NCBI RefSeq assembly: GCF_035594125.1
Contig: NC_087158.1
Coordinates: 2,110,001 to 2,174,000, forward strand
Source of the DNA: Scylla paramamosain
Lineage: Eukaryota > Arthropoda > Malacostraca > Decapoda > Portunidae
DNA: 64,000 bases
Direction: 5' to 3'
This document shows positions 1 through 11,186 of this stretch, piece after piece. The notes beneath the pieces were generated by a model that saw only the letters and a program-made list of their open reading frames with translations, made no database searches and was not told the origin of the DNA. Position 1 is the first letter of the stretch. Every line of letters starts with the position of its first letter. A program made the position numbers and the translations under genes.

Positions 1-1020
1 TAAAATTAGGTAAATAGGTATTTTTCTTACAGGGACTGCCACGTACACTCCTGATGGCTTCTTGCAGCTTCCCTTATTTTTTTTATTTATTTATTTATTT
101 TCTTTAATGTTATGATGTGTAAAAATCAACTGAAACTCTATGGAAACTCAAAAGATCACGAGACTTCAGGTAAGAGAACGCAAACAGGTGAGAAAGTGTA
201 GCAGATTACCGTACTTCTCATCACCACTATATTTGACACTAGGTGATATGAAGCAGGGAGGGAGAGGCGTAGGGAGGAGAGGGGGAGAAGAGATAAATAT
301 TTCGACTTATCAAAAATCAAAACAAACTAGTAACATAACCGCGTATTGCCGGGGAAAGAGGAAAAGGAAGGGACAGAATTTTTGCTCACCTGCTGTCATG
401 TTTATCTTCTTCCCTCGTAATCTTTCTCTTTTCTTACTCCCTTCTTTTTTTTAATTTCTTCATTCTTGTCTTATATCCTTCCTTCCTTCTTTTGCTCACT
501 TGCTCTCATGTTTATCATCCTCCCTCATAATCCTCTACTCTCTTACTTCCTTCTTCATTTCTTCATCTCTTCATTCTTGTTTTATATCCTTCCTTCTTCT
601 TACGTGTTTAGTTTCTTCTAGGTGATTCTTGGGTTTACAACAATGTGGATCACTGGGTAAAATAGAATACATATTGTCAAAGGGAGGAGGGAAAGGAAGA
701 AGTATTATGTACCTCACGAGATAATAGCGAAGAGTTTTGAATCTCATATTGCCAGTGTTGCTTCTTGTATCCTCAGCTTTCATCATTTCTCACCGTGGTC
801 GGATCCCATTCTCAAACGTTCAGCGCTGTGTCCCGAGTATTACTGAAGTTTCCAAGGTTATGTTTTGTGAATCTGTTGAGAGTTTAGCAAGTACTCTGCT
901 CGGTGAATAGGAAAAATAGCCATTTGAACTTGAATTTCCGTATCTGTGGCCTTTAAGAAACAGTCCTTATGAGAGAGGGTAGCGTTCAAGAGTACGGTCC
1001 TGACTCATCACTCCACTTAC
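1..1020. other. Upstream non-coding sequence
   Basis: I see no gene here. The region is rich in pyrimidine runs (about 400-600) and has a GT splice-donor-like site, CTTCAG followed by GTAAGAG, at 170/171. Nothing confirms an exon there. Confidence 0.5.
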
Positions 1021-1025
1021 AGTCA

Positions 1026-1388
1026 CACTCACCCACACTCCTCAGTCTTGCTCCAGGCACTCCACACTCACCCACACTCCTCAGTCTTGCTCCAGGCACT
1101 CCACACTCACCCACACTCCTCAGTCCTGCTCCAGGCACTCCACACTCACCCACACTCCTCAGTCTTGCTCCAGGCACTCCACACTCACCCACACTCCTCA
1201 GTCCTGCTCCAGGCACTCCACACTCACCCACACTCCTCAGTCTTGCTCCAGGCACTCCACACTCACCCACACTCCTCAGTCTTGCTCCAGGCACTCCACA
1301 CTCACCCACACTCCTCAGTCTTGCTCCAGGCACTCCACACTCACCCACACTCCTCAGTCCTGCTCCAGGCACTCCACACTCACCGACC
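1026..1388. repeat. 39-bp minisatellite, nine copies plus a partial
   Basis: Nine near-perfect copies of a 39-bp unit occupy 1026-1376, followed by a partial copy. The copies differ mainly at one T/C site. Because 39 is divisible by three, the array is open in several frames on both strands (a 13-residue repeat beginning HSPTLLS on the plus strand). It shows no other coding sign and is read as non-coding. Confidence 0.9.
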
Positions 1389-1640
1389 AATCAGAAAAGT
1401 GGACGAAAGAACAACTTAACCCTTTCACTGCAGTATGCAACCATTCACAACACTACAAGCAACGTATGAGATATTCATAAGCACCTGCAGGAAAGAAAGT
1501 GATGAGAAAGGATAGATTTTGCAATTTCTAGCTAGTATAACGTTTGGTTATGACCGAAAAACGAGAATACTTGTCCCAGAGTGCTTTAAGAAAGATGCAC
1601 CAAATGGCAATGAAAGAGTTAAACCATCTCTGACTTTCCA

Positions 1641-1692
1641 GGATTCGAACCCCGGCAGTCAGTGTGTATATGAGTCGTGAGTGCACTGGCCA
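1641..1692 (-). repeat. Possible tRNA-like (SINE) remnant
   Basis: On the minus strand, GGTTCGAATCC (1651-1641) matches the pol III B box. TGGCCAGTGCAC (1692-1681) resembles an A box about 41 bases before it, close to tRNA spacing. No clover-leaf is evident, and the A box abuts the MITE at 1692, so this may be a truncated SINE head or chance. Confidence 0.3.
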
Positions 1693-1902
1693 GTATCTTG
1701 AAACACTTTGCTTTCCCACCACGGCTATTTTCATTCGTCACAGAGATGATTAGTCTGGTTCTCAGGCATATTTATCCTGTTAATAGTGTAGAAATCTTGT
1801 TAATGTGTCACTAGAACCGTAAAAACCTTAAAACCCCCGTGTAATTTAATCTAAAGCCTTTTGAAAGTAGTGGAGGTGCGGTGCGGATGTGTTTCAGTAT
1901 GG
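1692..1902 (+). mobile_element. MITE-like repeat, copy 1
   Basis: About 210 bp begin with GTATCTTGAAAC and end with GTTTCAGTAT, which form imperfect terminal inverted repeats. The interior (AGAGATGATTAG, TGTAGAAATCTTGTTAAT, CACTAGAAC) recurs at 57076-57287 in the same orientation and at 3329-3521 in the opposite one. There is no coding capacity, so it is a non-autonomous DNA element by structure. The superfamily is unknown. Confidence 0.65.
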
Positions 1903-2583
1903 CTGTGTGTGAGCTGGAGGCTGGGTGGCGTGGCGCGCGTGCAGAGTGGACAGCAGGCGGCGGGTGTCACGGATGAATGAGGGACCGAGGAACAGCAAGC
2001 ATCGTCTAATTAATCACGAGCGAAGGGGGGTCCATCAGTCACTGGTGGACGAGAGGGTGGGAGAGGGGCGAGGCGCGGGGCATGGGCGGTCTTGACTTGC
2101 GTGTGCTGTTCTTCTGAGGCAAAACAAAGACAGGAGTTAAAGAAGGTACGGAAGGAAGGACATGAATATTTTAAACGGCAACGCAAGGTAGGGTGAAAGA
2201 CAGGGTAAAGTTTGGCAAGGTATGGCGTGGGTGATCGCAGACGGCGGCGAGTCATTTGAATAAGTGCGGACAGGCGCGTCAACATCCATCACGCCCGCGC
2301 GAGGGTCATTTGTCTCGAGTGATTCTGCACACGCTAGTTGTTTGGGTCCCGCCCCTGCGACGCGCGCCCGCCCCGCCTGATGGATGGTGCCCCGCTGACG
2401 CCGCGATTCCTCCCCTCTTGTTCCTTTTCCTCCTCCTGCTAGTCGTCCTCTTTCCCTTGTATGTTTCCTTTATCCTCCCCTCTTCCTTCTCTTTCTCTAA
2501 GTTATTATCCTTCTCTTACTTTCCTCCCCCTCTTTGTCTTTGCTTGGATGTTCCGCACCCGGCCTCTTCCTCACCGGCGACAG
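1903..2583 (+). other. GC-rich stretch with a strong 5' splice site
   Basis: A GC- and CpG-rich stretch (about 1905-2100 and 2270-2420) is followed by a consensus donor, GCGACAG then GTAAGAG, at 2583/2584. This would suit an alternative noncoding first exon of the BTB gene downstream. There is no transcript evidence and no TATA box or initiator that I trust. Confidence 0.25.
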
Positions 2584-2587
2584 GTAA

Positions 2588-2905
2588 GAGAGAGAGAGAG
2601 AGAGAGAGTTTGCCAGTCTGCCCGCCCGTGCTCTCCCTCTCTTTGTGTGTTCGCTCCATGATATTTTGTGATTAAAACATGAGTCATTTGTCATGTTGGT
2701 CACCGGCTGTCGAGTGAGGCAGAGGAATGTCAGGCTGAAATACGCATGAGGTGATTTCTTCCCTCCTCGGTATGCTTCCTCACATAGCGGGGATGACCAG
2801 AGAGAGAAGGGGGCGGGGGGGTTAGCGGTGAAATCTAAGGAAGGTAACGGAAGGAAAAATGAACAAAAATAAATGAAAAAGACAAAAGGAAAGAAATGAA
2901 AGAAA

Positions 2906-2977
<72 letters not shown>

Positions 2978-3120
2978 GAGAGAGAAAATGGTGAAGGAGG
3001 GAAAGGAGAAAAAAAGATGAAAAGAGGGAAAGTTTACAGAGAAAAGAGAGAATGTGGAGAAGAAAATAGAAAAATAAAGCAATGAAAAACAGAAGCACAG
3101 AATGAAAGAAAATCAAAGAA

Positions 3121-3189
<69 letters not shown>
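2588..3189. repeat. GA microsatellites
   Basis: Runs of (GA)n occur at 2588-2608, 2910-2987 and 3124-3189, with purine-rich unique sequence between them. The open frames here are made only of the repeat. Confidence 0.9.
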
Positions 3190-3193
<4 letters not shown>

Positions 3194-3328
3194 AAATAGG
3201 CATCAAGTCATTTCTTTCATCATCCCGCCCTCTCGAAACATCAGGATGAGGCGCGGCGTGCGGGAATGTCAAGTCTGCATCCGCGATTGGCGTGGCTCTT
3301 CCCCTTACCGCCCTTCTTGTGGATTGTC

Positions 3329-3521
3329 CCCTGAAACACTGCGCCGCACCTCCACTTCTTCCAAAAGGCTCTAGTTGAAATGATGTGGGTTTTAAAGGGT
3401 GTTTCCACGATTTCAGGGACGGATTAATGATATTTCTACATTATTAACAGGAGAAACAGTCTTGAGAACCCGTGTGGCCTTTGAAAATAGCCGGAGTGAG
3501 AGCAAAACGTTTCAGAATACG
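3329..3521 (-). mobile_element. MITE-like repeat, copy 3 (inverted)
   Basis: The reverse complement of this 193-bp segment aligns with the repeats at 1692-1902 and 57076-57287, including GTATTCTGAAAC, GGCTATTTTCAAAGGC, CTGTTAATAATGTAGAAAT and TGGAGGTGCGG. The ends are CTGAAAC and GTTTCAGAATAC. Confidence 0.65.
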
Positions 3522-3752
3522 GGCACTGCAGGTCTGTTATCACCCCCATAGCCACTGTGGGCAACAGGAAGACAGAACCACCACGACAACAACTATATCT
3601 TGAAAAAGAAAATTGAATACTGGTGAGCCTACTGTTTGAGGAGGGCAAGACTAGAGGAAGTAAACAAATATTATACAGTTTCCAGAATAAAGAGAAGAAA
3701 AGGGAACAGTATTAAAAGAAACATTAGGGGCTTCTTCCCGACAACAACCTGC

Positions 3753-4352
3753 CTGTAACCTTAGATGAACATTTTTTGTCGCAATTTTTTTTCCTCTTTT
3801 CTCTTTGTACAGGTCCTCACCTGTGTTAAAAATCTTGAAAAAAAATCGAATTTAAAAATTTTTACCTAATAATTGGGATATGCTGTTAACTTAAAAAAGA
3901 ACCATTATACATGTGTAAAATACTCTTTTAAGTTCTTAGGAGTACGATACAGATAATAACTACATTTCGCTTTTAAAAAAATGAAGACAGTAAAAACACT
4001 TTTTTTTATTGATATATACTTTTTATATCAATAATCTTCTACTTTTCTTGATTTAATCATCTGTAACCTTAGATGAAAAATTTTTGGCGCATTTTTTTCC
4101 AATTTTTTGTAACAGGCTGTTAAAAATCTTGAAAAAATTTTCAATTTCAAAATTTTCACCTAATAATTGGAAAATTATCTTTACTTAAAAAGAACCATTA
4201 CACATATGTAAAAATTTCTTAGGAGTACGTTACAAATAATAACCATATTTCTCTTAAAAAAAAAAAAAAACATGTAAAAGATATACTTTTTTTTATTGAT
4301 ATATTCTTTTTATATCAATATTTACCTTCTGCTTTTCATGATCTAAAGACAA
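3753..4352. repeat. Diverged 308-bp tandem duplication
   Basis: CTGTAACCTTAGATGA begins at 3753 and again at 4061. The following about 300 bases align in order, including CACCTAATAATTGG, AAGAACCATTA, TTCTTAGGAGTACG and TTATTGATATAT. It is AT-rich and non-coding, possibly two copies of an unrecognised element. Confidence 0.75.
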
Positions 4353-4837
4353 AAACTACAATACAAACTACTATACTGCAGTCCTAATTATATGTTACAG
4401 AGCAGCCTCAGCCACTTCTGGTGGATGCCCCCCCCCTCCCCCGTCACATGCGCACAGCTGTTCCTGACGGAGGGGATGATGTAGTCATGGTGCGTGTCCA
4501 CCCTACCCATCACATTGCACGCGGCGTGTCTGCGTGTGCCTCCAAGACAGCTCTGTGTGAACAGTATTGGTAAGAATACGAGTACTGTCTTTTTATAATT
4601 CTGAGTCGCTATTAGAAAGAAGAAAAGTAAGGAAAATGCTAATTAAAAAAAAGTAAAGACGTACTTTAATAAGGATTTCGAGGTTAAGTTTATAATTATA
4701 GTTGAAATTTTTACCTGAAGTTGTAGTCAATGATTCCTTAAGTCAGACAAGGTATTTATTCCTTCCTGTGACAAGAAATGTTTAAATTATCTTCTGTTAA
4801 ACAAGAATGTGATGTCTTTCCCTCCACATTACAGCTC

Positions 4838-4876
<39 letters not shown>

Positions 4877-5027
4877 CCGCTTCACGAGTGACATTCATCA
4901 TTATTGCAGCCACGCGTCGTCTTGCAGCACCGCACGCCGGGCATTGCCTGGCCGCCCGGCACATGTTCCCCATCACTACTGCCGCGACCTGCTAGCCTGC
5001 TTCTCTTACTTTTTGATAACCAATTTC

Positions 5028-5083
<56 letters not shown>

Positions 5084-5322
5084 CTTCTTCTTCTTCTTCT
5101 TCTTCTTCGTCTTCTTCTTCTTCTTCTGTTTGGTGTATAATGTTTTTATCTTTCTTTTCTTTTATCTTCTCTTTTCTTCCGTACCTATTCAGAAGTTAGA
5201 ATGTTTCCAACTGTGATGTGTTTTCCCTATGCCCTGCCGCTCCTGCTGAGACGATAATAGGCCTGTCGGCTCGCTGAAGCTGTGGGGTCCGCTTGCTGCC
5301 ACGTCAGCTCCCGCAGGGAGAG
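4353..5322 (+). other. Non-coding stretch with CA, GTT and CTT repeats; possible first exon at its end
   Basis: It contains (CA)n at 4839-4875, (GTT)n at about 5029-5083 and (CTT)n to about 5130. A GC-rich segment from 5220 ends with GGGAGAG then GTAAGGAC, a good donor at 5322/5323. This is a second candidate noncoding first exon, with no other support. Confidence 0.3.
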
Positions 5323-5726
5323 GTAAGGACACACGCTGGCGGCCTCCTACTGAGTTCTGCCTCCCTCGCCAACTCTCTCACTGCCCTGTTGTAACCCCTG
5401 AGTGGTGGAGCGAATGGCGCTGGGGTGTTTGTGGGTGATCGCTTGTATCACAGAGACAAGTGTGGGACGCGATATTTAAAAAAAAATTAGTAAGGTTTAC
5501 TTAGCATATCTTTATATCATAAACAACGGATTTTCATTTGACAACAAAAGTTGACGATAACTCTCCTCCGGGAAGACGATCAGTTTGGTGCGGACAGAAA
5601 AAGAGTACGGAATGACCTAAAACTTGACGGAAACCGGAGTTGACGGAAAAGGTTGAAAAACGTGTATTACTGAGAACTATGGTTTGCAATGTATGTAATT
5701 CTGTAGTAATTCATATTTTCTTACAG

Positions 5727-5846
<120 letters not shown>

Positions 5847-5869
5847 AATTTCTGATTGATCCAAAGCAA

Positions 5870-6685
5870 ACTTGGAATTGTTCAATGCTTCAAAAACTCA
5901 ATTCTTCCATCTATCAACTGGACACAACCTTCCAGACAACTATCCCCCTCTTCTTCAATGACACTCAACTGTCCCCCTTTTCTACACTGAACATCCTCGG
6001 TCTGTCCTTTTCTTATAATCTAAACTGGAAACTTTACATCTCATCTTTAGCTAAAACAGCTTCTATGAAGTTAGACGTTCTGAGACGTCTCCGTCAGTTT
6101 TTCTCACCCCCCCCCCCAGCTGCTAACTCTGTACACGGGACTTCCTTATCCGTCCATGTATGGAACATGCTTCACATGTCTGGGGGATTCCACTCATACC
6201 GCTCTTTTAGACATGGTGGAATCAAAAGCTTTTCGTTTCATCAACTCCTCTCCTCTAACTGATTGTCTTCAGCCTCTTTCTCATCGCCGCAGTGTTGCAT
6301 CTCTAGCTATCTTCAACCGCTATTTTCATGCTAACTGTTCTTTTAATCTTGTTAACTGCATGCCTCCCTTCGTCCTGCGGCCTCGCTGCACAAGACTTTC
6401 TTCTTTCTCTCACCCCTATTCTGTCCACCTCTGTAATGCAAAAGTTAAGCAGTATTTTCAGTCATTCATCTCTTTCTCTGGTAAACTCTGGAACTCCCTG
6501 CCTGCTTCTGTATTTCCACCTTTCTATGACTTCAATTGCTTTAAGTGGGAGGTTTCAAGACACTTATCCTTAAAAATTTTGACTACCGCTTCGGACTCTA
6601 ATCGGGGACCGGCATCTCAGTGGGCTTTTTTTTTTTTTCTCCCTTGGCCGGTGTCCCTCCTATAAAAAAAAATAAAAATAAAAAT
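5870..6685 (+). mobile_element. Non-LTR retrotransposon 3' end (reverse-transcriptase tail), broken
   Basis: Two overlapping frames (about 5885-6115 and 6185-6605) together read as the C-terminal region of a Jockey/CR1-type LINE polymerase. Recognisable pieces are ILGLSFSYNLNWK, VLRRLRQFFSP, VESKAFRFINS, LSHRRSVASLAIFNRYFH and GKLWNSLPASVFPP. The frame breaks near a run of C at about 6106-6117. A short 3' tail ends in an A-rich stretch at about 6661-6683, as expected for a LINE 3' end. The endonuclease and catalytic YxDD parts are absent, so this is a 5'-truncated dead copy. Family placement rests on memory of similar crustacean elements. Confidence 0.75.
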
Positions 6686-6689
6686 CTGT

Positions 6690-7800
6690 GGCAAATATAC
6701 TCGTACTTTATTTTCGCTTCATTTTGTTTGGTAATTTTTATATTTGTTATAGAACATTTCTGCAGAACTAACGAACGATGCCAAAACTTAAGTGCGTCTG
6801 GCATTGGGTATTCTACAGTTGCTAGGTTGTACTTGTTCATTAAAAGCTGGATTCATTTGGTACCGGCAACGTTTAGTAGGGAAAGAGTGTGAAGAGAGAA
6901 AGATTTACGGAAGGAATAAGAAAGAGGTTTAAACGAGGTGTGACATTCTGAAGCCCTGAACGGTGAATGGAGGAATATAAATTGATATTAAAGTTCTGAG
7001 GAGGGCTTCGAGTCCATTAAAAAAAAAAAAATGCTGCTGAGCGCAAGAGAACATGGTTGAGATATTTTCTATTTTAGTCTGCCTACATTTACGGCGTGCT
7101 TTCTACTGCTAAGAAGCTCGAGAATAGATGGGTAACTGAGGTATTTTCGAATTTCCAACCTCAATTTTCTTGTAAGTGCCTTTACATATTACATACACAC
7201 ACTATAAGATATCAGAGGACTGTACTGAAGGTAGAAGTTCTATAGGTTGATCCTCTATTTTTTTTTTACGAAAGTATTTTCATTTTCTGGTAGATTCTGT
7301 TATTTTGAGTCAATATGAGCTCAACTCGTAAACTTACCATTTTTATACCCATCCCTTTGCTATGAAAATCAACGATGTCCAAGGGAAACTCGCATCATAT
7401 TAAAACAAAACATTTAAATTTATGGGGAAAAAAAAATCCACTATTATGAGGCTTATACCCCACCCCTCCCGTCACCTTCCCAGAGCCACGTGTAAGTCTC
7501 CTACCTACGTAAATCTGAACTTGGGCATTCGCACCCTTATATAAAACGTGATATTATTTTGTGAAGTAAAAACGTGATATTAATTTTCAGAATACTGCTC
7601 CTGCTATGGGGTTGGACGACTAGTAAAGAGAACGGATAAGATTAATGGGAGACTCATTCATTCTTCTTGTTACCACTTTCCCCTTAAACAGCCTTATAAC
7701 TAATTTTCATTTTATTTCCATTACCTTCATTGGGTACGTAAGTTACTTTGAGATATGATATTTAAGTTTTACTCTATTAGTTCTTCAATAACATGTGATG
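6690..7800. other. Non-coding sequence
   Basis: I see nothing beyond short A and T runs. There is no gene, no repeat boundary and no splice-flanked open frame. Confidence 0.5.
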
Positions 7801-7809
7801 GGACGGTGC

Positions 7810-9140
7810 TGAGTAAAAAAGATGGTCTTCAAAATACGAGCAGAATATTTTGAAGGATTGTTAAATGTAGATAAGGAGGATGGAACAGTGATTGCTGCAG
7901 ATGGAAGAAACAGAGTCAGTGCATCAGGAAAGTTAAACATTGTAATGATCAAAAGAGAGGAATTACGAGAGGCTGTGAGGAGAAAATGAGGGAAAGAAAG
8001 CTGCAGGTTTGGATGGATGTGCTGTAGACTAGTGCTTGAAGAGTAGTGGGGAGAGCATCATATATACAGTGGCTGCTAAAGTTGCTGAATGCGTACTTTA
8101 TTACCGGAAAGGTGCTAGAAGATTGGACAAATACATAGGTAGTTACTTTGTATATTCATGGGGATGTTCTAATAAGAGTGTAAGTTTGTTGAGTGTGGTA
8201 GAAAAGGTGTATAGTAGAATGCTGATGAGGACGATAAAATAAGGAACAGAAAACGCCATCCAAGAGGACCAGGAAGAAGTTAGAAAGAGAAGAGGTTGTG
8301 TTGTGTGAAAAGTTTTTGAGTAAGGGAAGAAATTTTGGGGGTCATTCAAGTGAAAGCGTACAATAAGATTAACAGGAAAGGACTGAGGTGTTCTGAAAGT
8401 ATACGGAATTGAATTGGAGGCAGGTTGCAGGAAGGAATGAAGAGTTTTTATGTCAGATAATAGCCGGGCATGTGTAAAGTGATTATGTGACTGAATTCTT
8501 CCAGTTCCCGGTCAAATTGGATTTGTGTCAGGGTTGTGTAATGTCACCATGATTGTTCAGTTTGTATATGGATGATGTAGTAAAGGAATTGAATATGAGG
8601 GTTTTAGACAAAGGCCTGAGTTTGATCAGTGAGGAAGAAACGGTAAGGGATCTGAGTCAGCTAATATTTGCTGATGATACAGCTTTGGTGGTTGACTGAG
8701 AGAGGAAGTTAAAAAGACTAGTGGAGGAGTTTGGGTGTGTTTGTAGGAGGAGGAAGCTGAAAGTGAATGATAGTGAAAATAAAGTTACGAAATACCTGAG
8801 AGAGATAAGTGGTGAAAGAATGAATGTAAGACTGAATGGAGGACATCTGAAAGAGGTGAATTGTATGTGGTAACAAGTTACAGCAGATGGAAAAGGGTGA
8901 AGCAAACAGGAAAAGTACTTGGTAAATTGAAAAAGATCTTTAAACATAGAACGCTGGATATGATTGCAAAGAGAGGGTTATACGAGGGAATAGTGGTGCC
9001 CACTGTGCTGTATGGTGCTGAAACATGGAGCATGGGAGTATTAGGGAAAAAATGGTGTCTGAGGAGTATGTGTTGAGTAACAAGGAGGGAGAGAATAAGA
9101 AATAATGCCAATGGATCCAATAAGAGTGCGGGGCACTTCG
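7810..9140 (+). mobile_element. Degenerate non-LTR reverse transcriptase
   Basis: Pieces of a reverse transcriptase appear in order but in shifting frames with stops. EYFEGLLN comes at about 7840, then GRKAAGLDG-like residues near 7990, SVSLLSVVEKVYSRML at about 8180-8230, and a C-x-GCVMSP-like stretch near 8530. The catalytic-box region LIFADDTALVVD follows at 8660-8697, then LVEEFGCVCRRRKLKVN and GIVVPTVLYGAETWSM at about 8990-9038. The order matches endonuclease/RT LINEs. Many stops and indels show it is long dead. It is a different family from the element at 5870-6685. Confidence 0.75.
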
Positions 9141-9377
9141 TATGAAGTGCCCTTTATCTACTGTGGTCTTTGAATTGGAGTAGGTGCGGGACAGGGAACT
9201 GTATCATTATGAAGGGAAGAGGTAAAACCCGTGTGTGCAGTGCAGTCGGGTCTTGCTATGGGTGTATGTATGTGGCCAGCTGTGCTTTGCCTAAACTCTA
9301 TGCAGCCAGAAGAGACTGTGCCGCAGGCCCCCGTCCTGCTCATCCTGCTGTGCAGCCCTCCTCCCACTCTCCGGCGC

Positions 9378-9448
9378 GTTTTTGTCGTCCAAGATCGCTC
9401 TTGGCTTCGAAGTGTGGTCTTGGCTCCTTGGGTATCGACGACAAAAAC
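9378..9448. repeat. Short inverted repeat (GTTTTTGTCGTC)
   Basis: GTTTTTGTCGTC at 9378-9389 is mirrored by GACGACAAAAAC at 9437-9448. A related inverted segment, GACGATAAAAACGCGC, lies at 10658-10673, and the flanking bases there also resemble the reverse complement of about 9373-9425. These could be ends of an unrecognised element of about 1.3 kb. Confidence 0.4.
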
Positions 9449-9631
9449 AGAGTTGCTTGGAAAGAGCCGAAATGAGAATTTAAAATCATATATATATTTT
9501 TAGAAAACACTGACAACATATTAATAATAAAATAATAATAATATTAATAATAAACGGTTAATTATTTAGGTAGTTAACAAACTGAAAATGTACAGAGGGG
9601 GTGGGGAAATACTTAACATTAATCCTAAAGG

Positions 9632-9674
9632 TAAGTCTAATGTTAAGTCTAATCTAGACTTAACATTAGACTTA
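9632..9674. repeat. Perfect 20-bp-arm palindrome
   Basis: The 20-base arms 9632-9651 and 9655-9674 are exact reverse complements with a 3-base loop. It is AT-rich and could form a hairpin or cruciform. No T-run follows that would suggest a terminator, and no gene adjoins it. Confidence 0.85.
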
Positions 9675-9837
9675 GACAATTCATTAAAACATGAATTGGC
9701 TACGTGTAAGTACGCCGAAAGTATTTCTTCGCCGAAAATAGAAAAACCTGCGGTAAACAAACAAGTACCCAGTAGTTGACTTCCCTCTTTTCTTCACCTT
9801 GGCTACACGTGCTAGCCCCTCTTGAAGCCCCCTGTAA

Positions 9838-9905
9838 GGACACTGATCTAACCTAGCATTACCTAACCTAACCTAGCATTACGTAACATAACCTAACCAG
9901 GGAGT
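9838..9905. repeat. AACCT-rich telomere-like stretch
   Basis: Several AACCTAACCT units and variants (CCTAGCATTACCTAACCTAA) occur. TTAGG is the usual arthropod telomere repeat, but the units here are imperfect and interstitial. Similar short runs occur near 12795. Confidence 0.5.
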
Positions 9906-10689
9906 CTTCCCCTCCCTGGACTTCTTCTCCCCCTCCTTATATTTACGTATTAGTTGTATCTAAATGTATATACGAAATAATGGAAGAGAATAAACCAGCA
10001 ATAAGGCCGGGAAAGAACTAAAAAATTACTCAATTTCCATGTAATCAAAGCAGTTAACAAATTGTTGGGCCTGCTGGTGGGTTAGGTCTGACAGACTATA
10101 CCAGGGAATACCTTCATAGTATTATACTACAAAAGTTTGCTTAGGAAATGTTTCATATTCATAACATAATTCATCTTTAACTCCTTATCTGCTCTGCTGA
10201 CTTAGCTTCCTATGTTTTCTCATTTACCTTTTATTAGGCTACCTAACGTTATCTTTCTCTTCTCCAGATCATAGTTATATTATCTATTTTCTTTAAGAAT
10301 ATTTTGCTTAGGAAATACTTCATATTTATAACATCATTCATGTTTAACTCCTTATCTGCCTTTATCTTGCCATGAATATAACGTTATCTTTCTCTCCTCG
10401 ACATCATATATATATACTGACTTAAAAACTATGAATTAGACATATTTTCATCAATAACTAAAGTACTTACTCTTTGGGGGCCGCCATATTGTTTCTATTT
10501 ACACATCAAGATCTCCCCAAGACACCTCAGGAGCGTGCTACGGATTTGTCGAAGACTGGTCTTGATTTCTACCCGGCGTCTTCGAAGCAAGATCACCGAA
10601 ATCTTGACACCATCTTAGTTTCACCGAAGATCGCGGTTCGAAAACCAGCGCGATTTAGACGATAAAAACGCGCCTACTTACATTACTCC

Positions 10690-11138
10690 CGCGCCTGTGG
10701 TGAGAACAGAAGCCCCGATCGGCGATTTGAAGGGCTGACTCGCTCAAACTTACCAAATCGCACATCCCACTCCAAATTGCCAGTTTGTGTGTTTACGCAG
10801 TTATTGAACATGCATTATTTTCGTCATACATTAAATGCATTATCCCACTGCCGTGAGGTGACAGCACAAGGATGTAAACGCAAAGCATAATTTGAGACCC
10901 TGATCACCCATCACTTGGGTAACAAAGTTGACTGGAAGTCTCGTGAGAATTTGCAACAGGGAAGGACTATTCTCTGGTGTTTTCTTGTTCTCCTACCTTG
11001 TTTCATACCAATGTATTTTTAATATTGTAACTGCCGTAAGCGAAGAGGAAGAATAAGATTTAGGTGAACAAAATGCCATGCAACATGGGAAGACTCTTCA
11101 GTGTTATCTTTCTTGTGTGTGTGTGTGTGTGTGTGTGT

Positions 11139-11186
<48 letters not shown>

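Noticed and set aside
2256..2675. 139-residue plus-strand frame as a gene
   Set aside because: Low-complexity Leu/Phe/Pro translation of pyrimidine-rich sequence crossing a likely splice donor, with no domain.
2822..3272. Long minus-strand frames of Ser/Leu repeats
   Set aside because: They are translations of GA/CT microsatellites. The same holds for the frames over 18.0-18.4, 27.1, 35.0-35.4, 44.5, 45.7, 49.9 and 52.7-53.1 kb.
9838..9905. Telomere or chromosome end
   Set aside because: The AACCT units are few and imperfect, with unique sequence on both sides.
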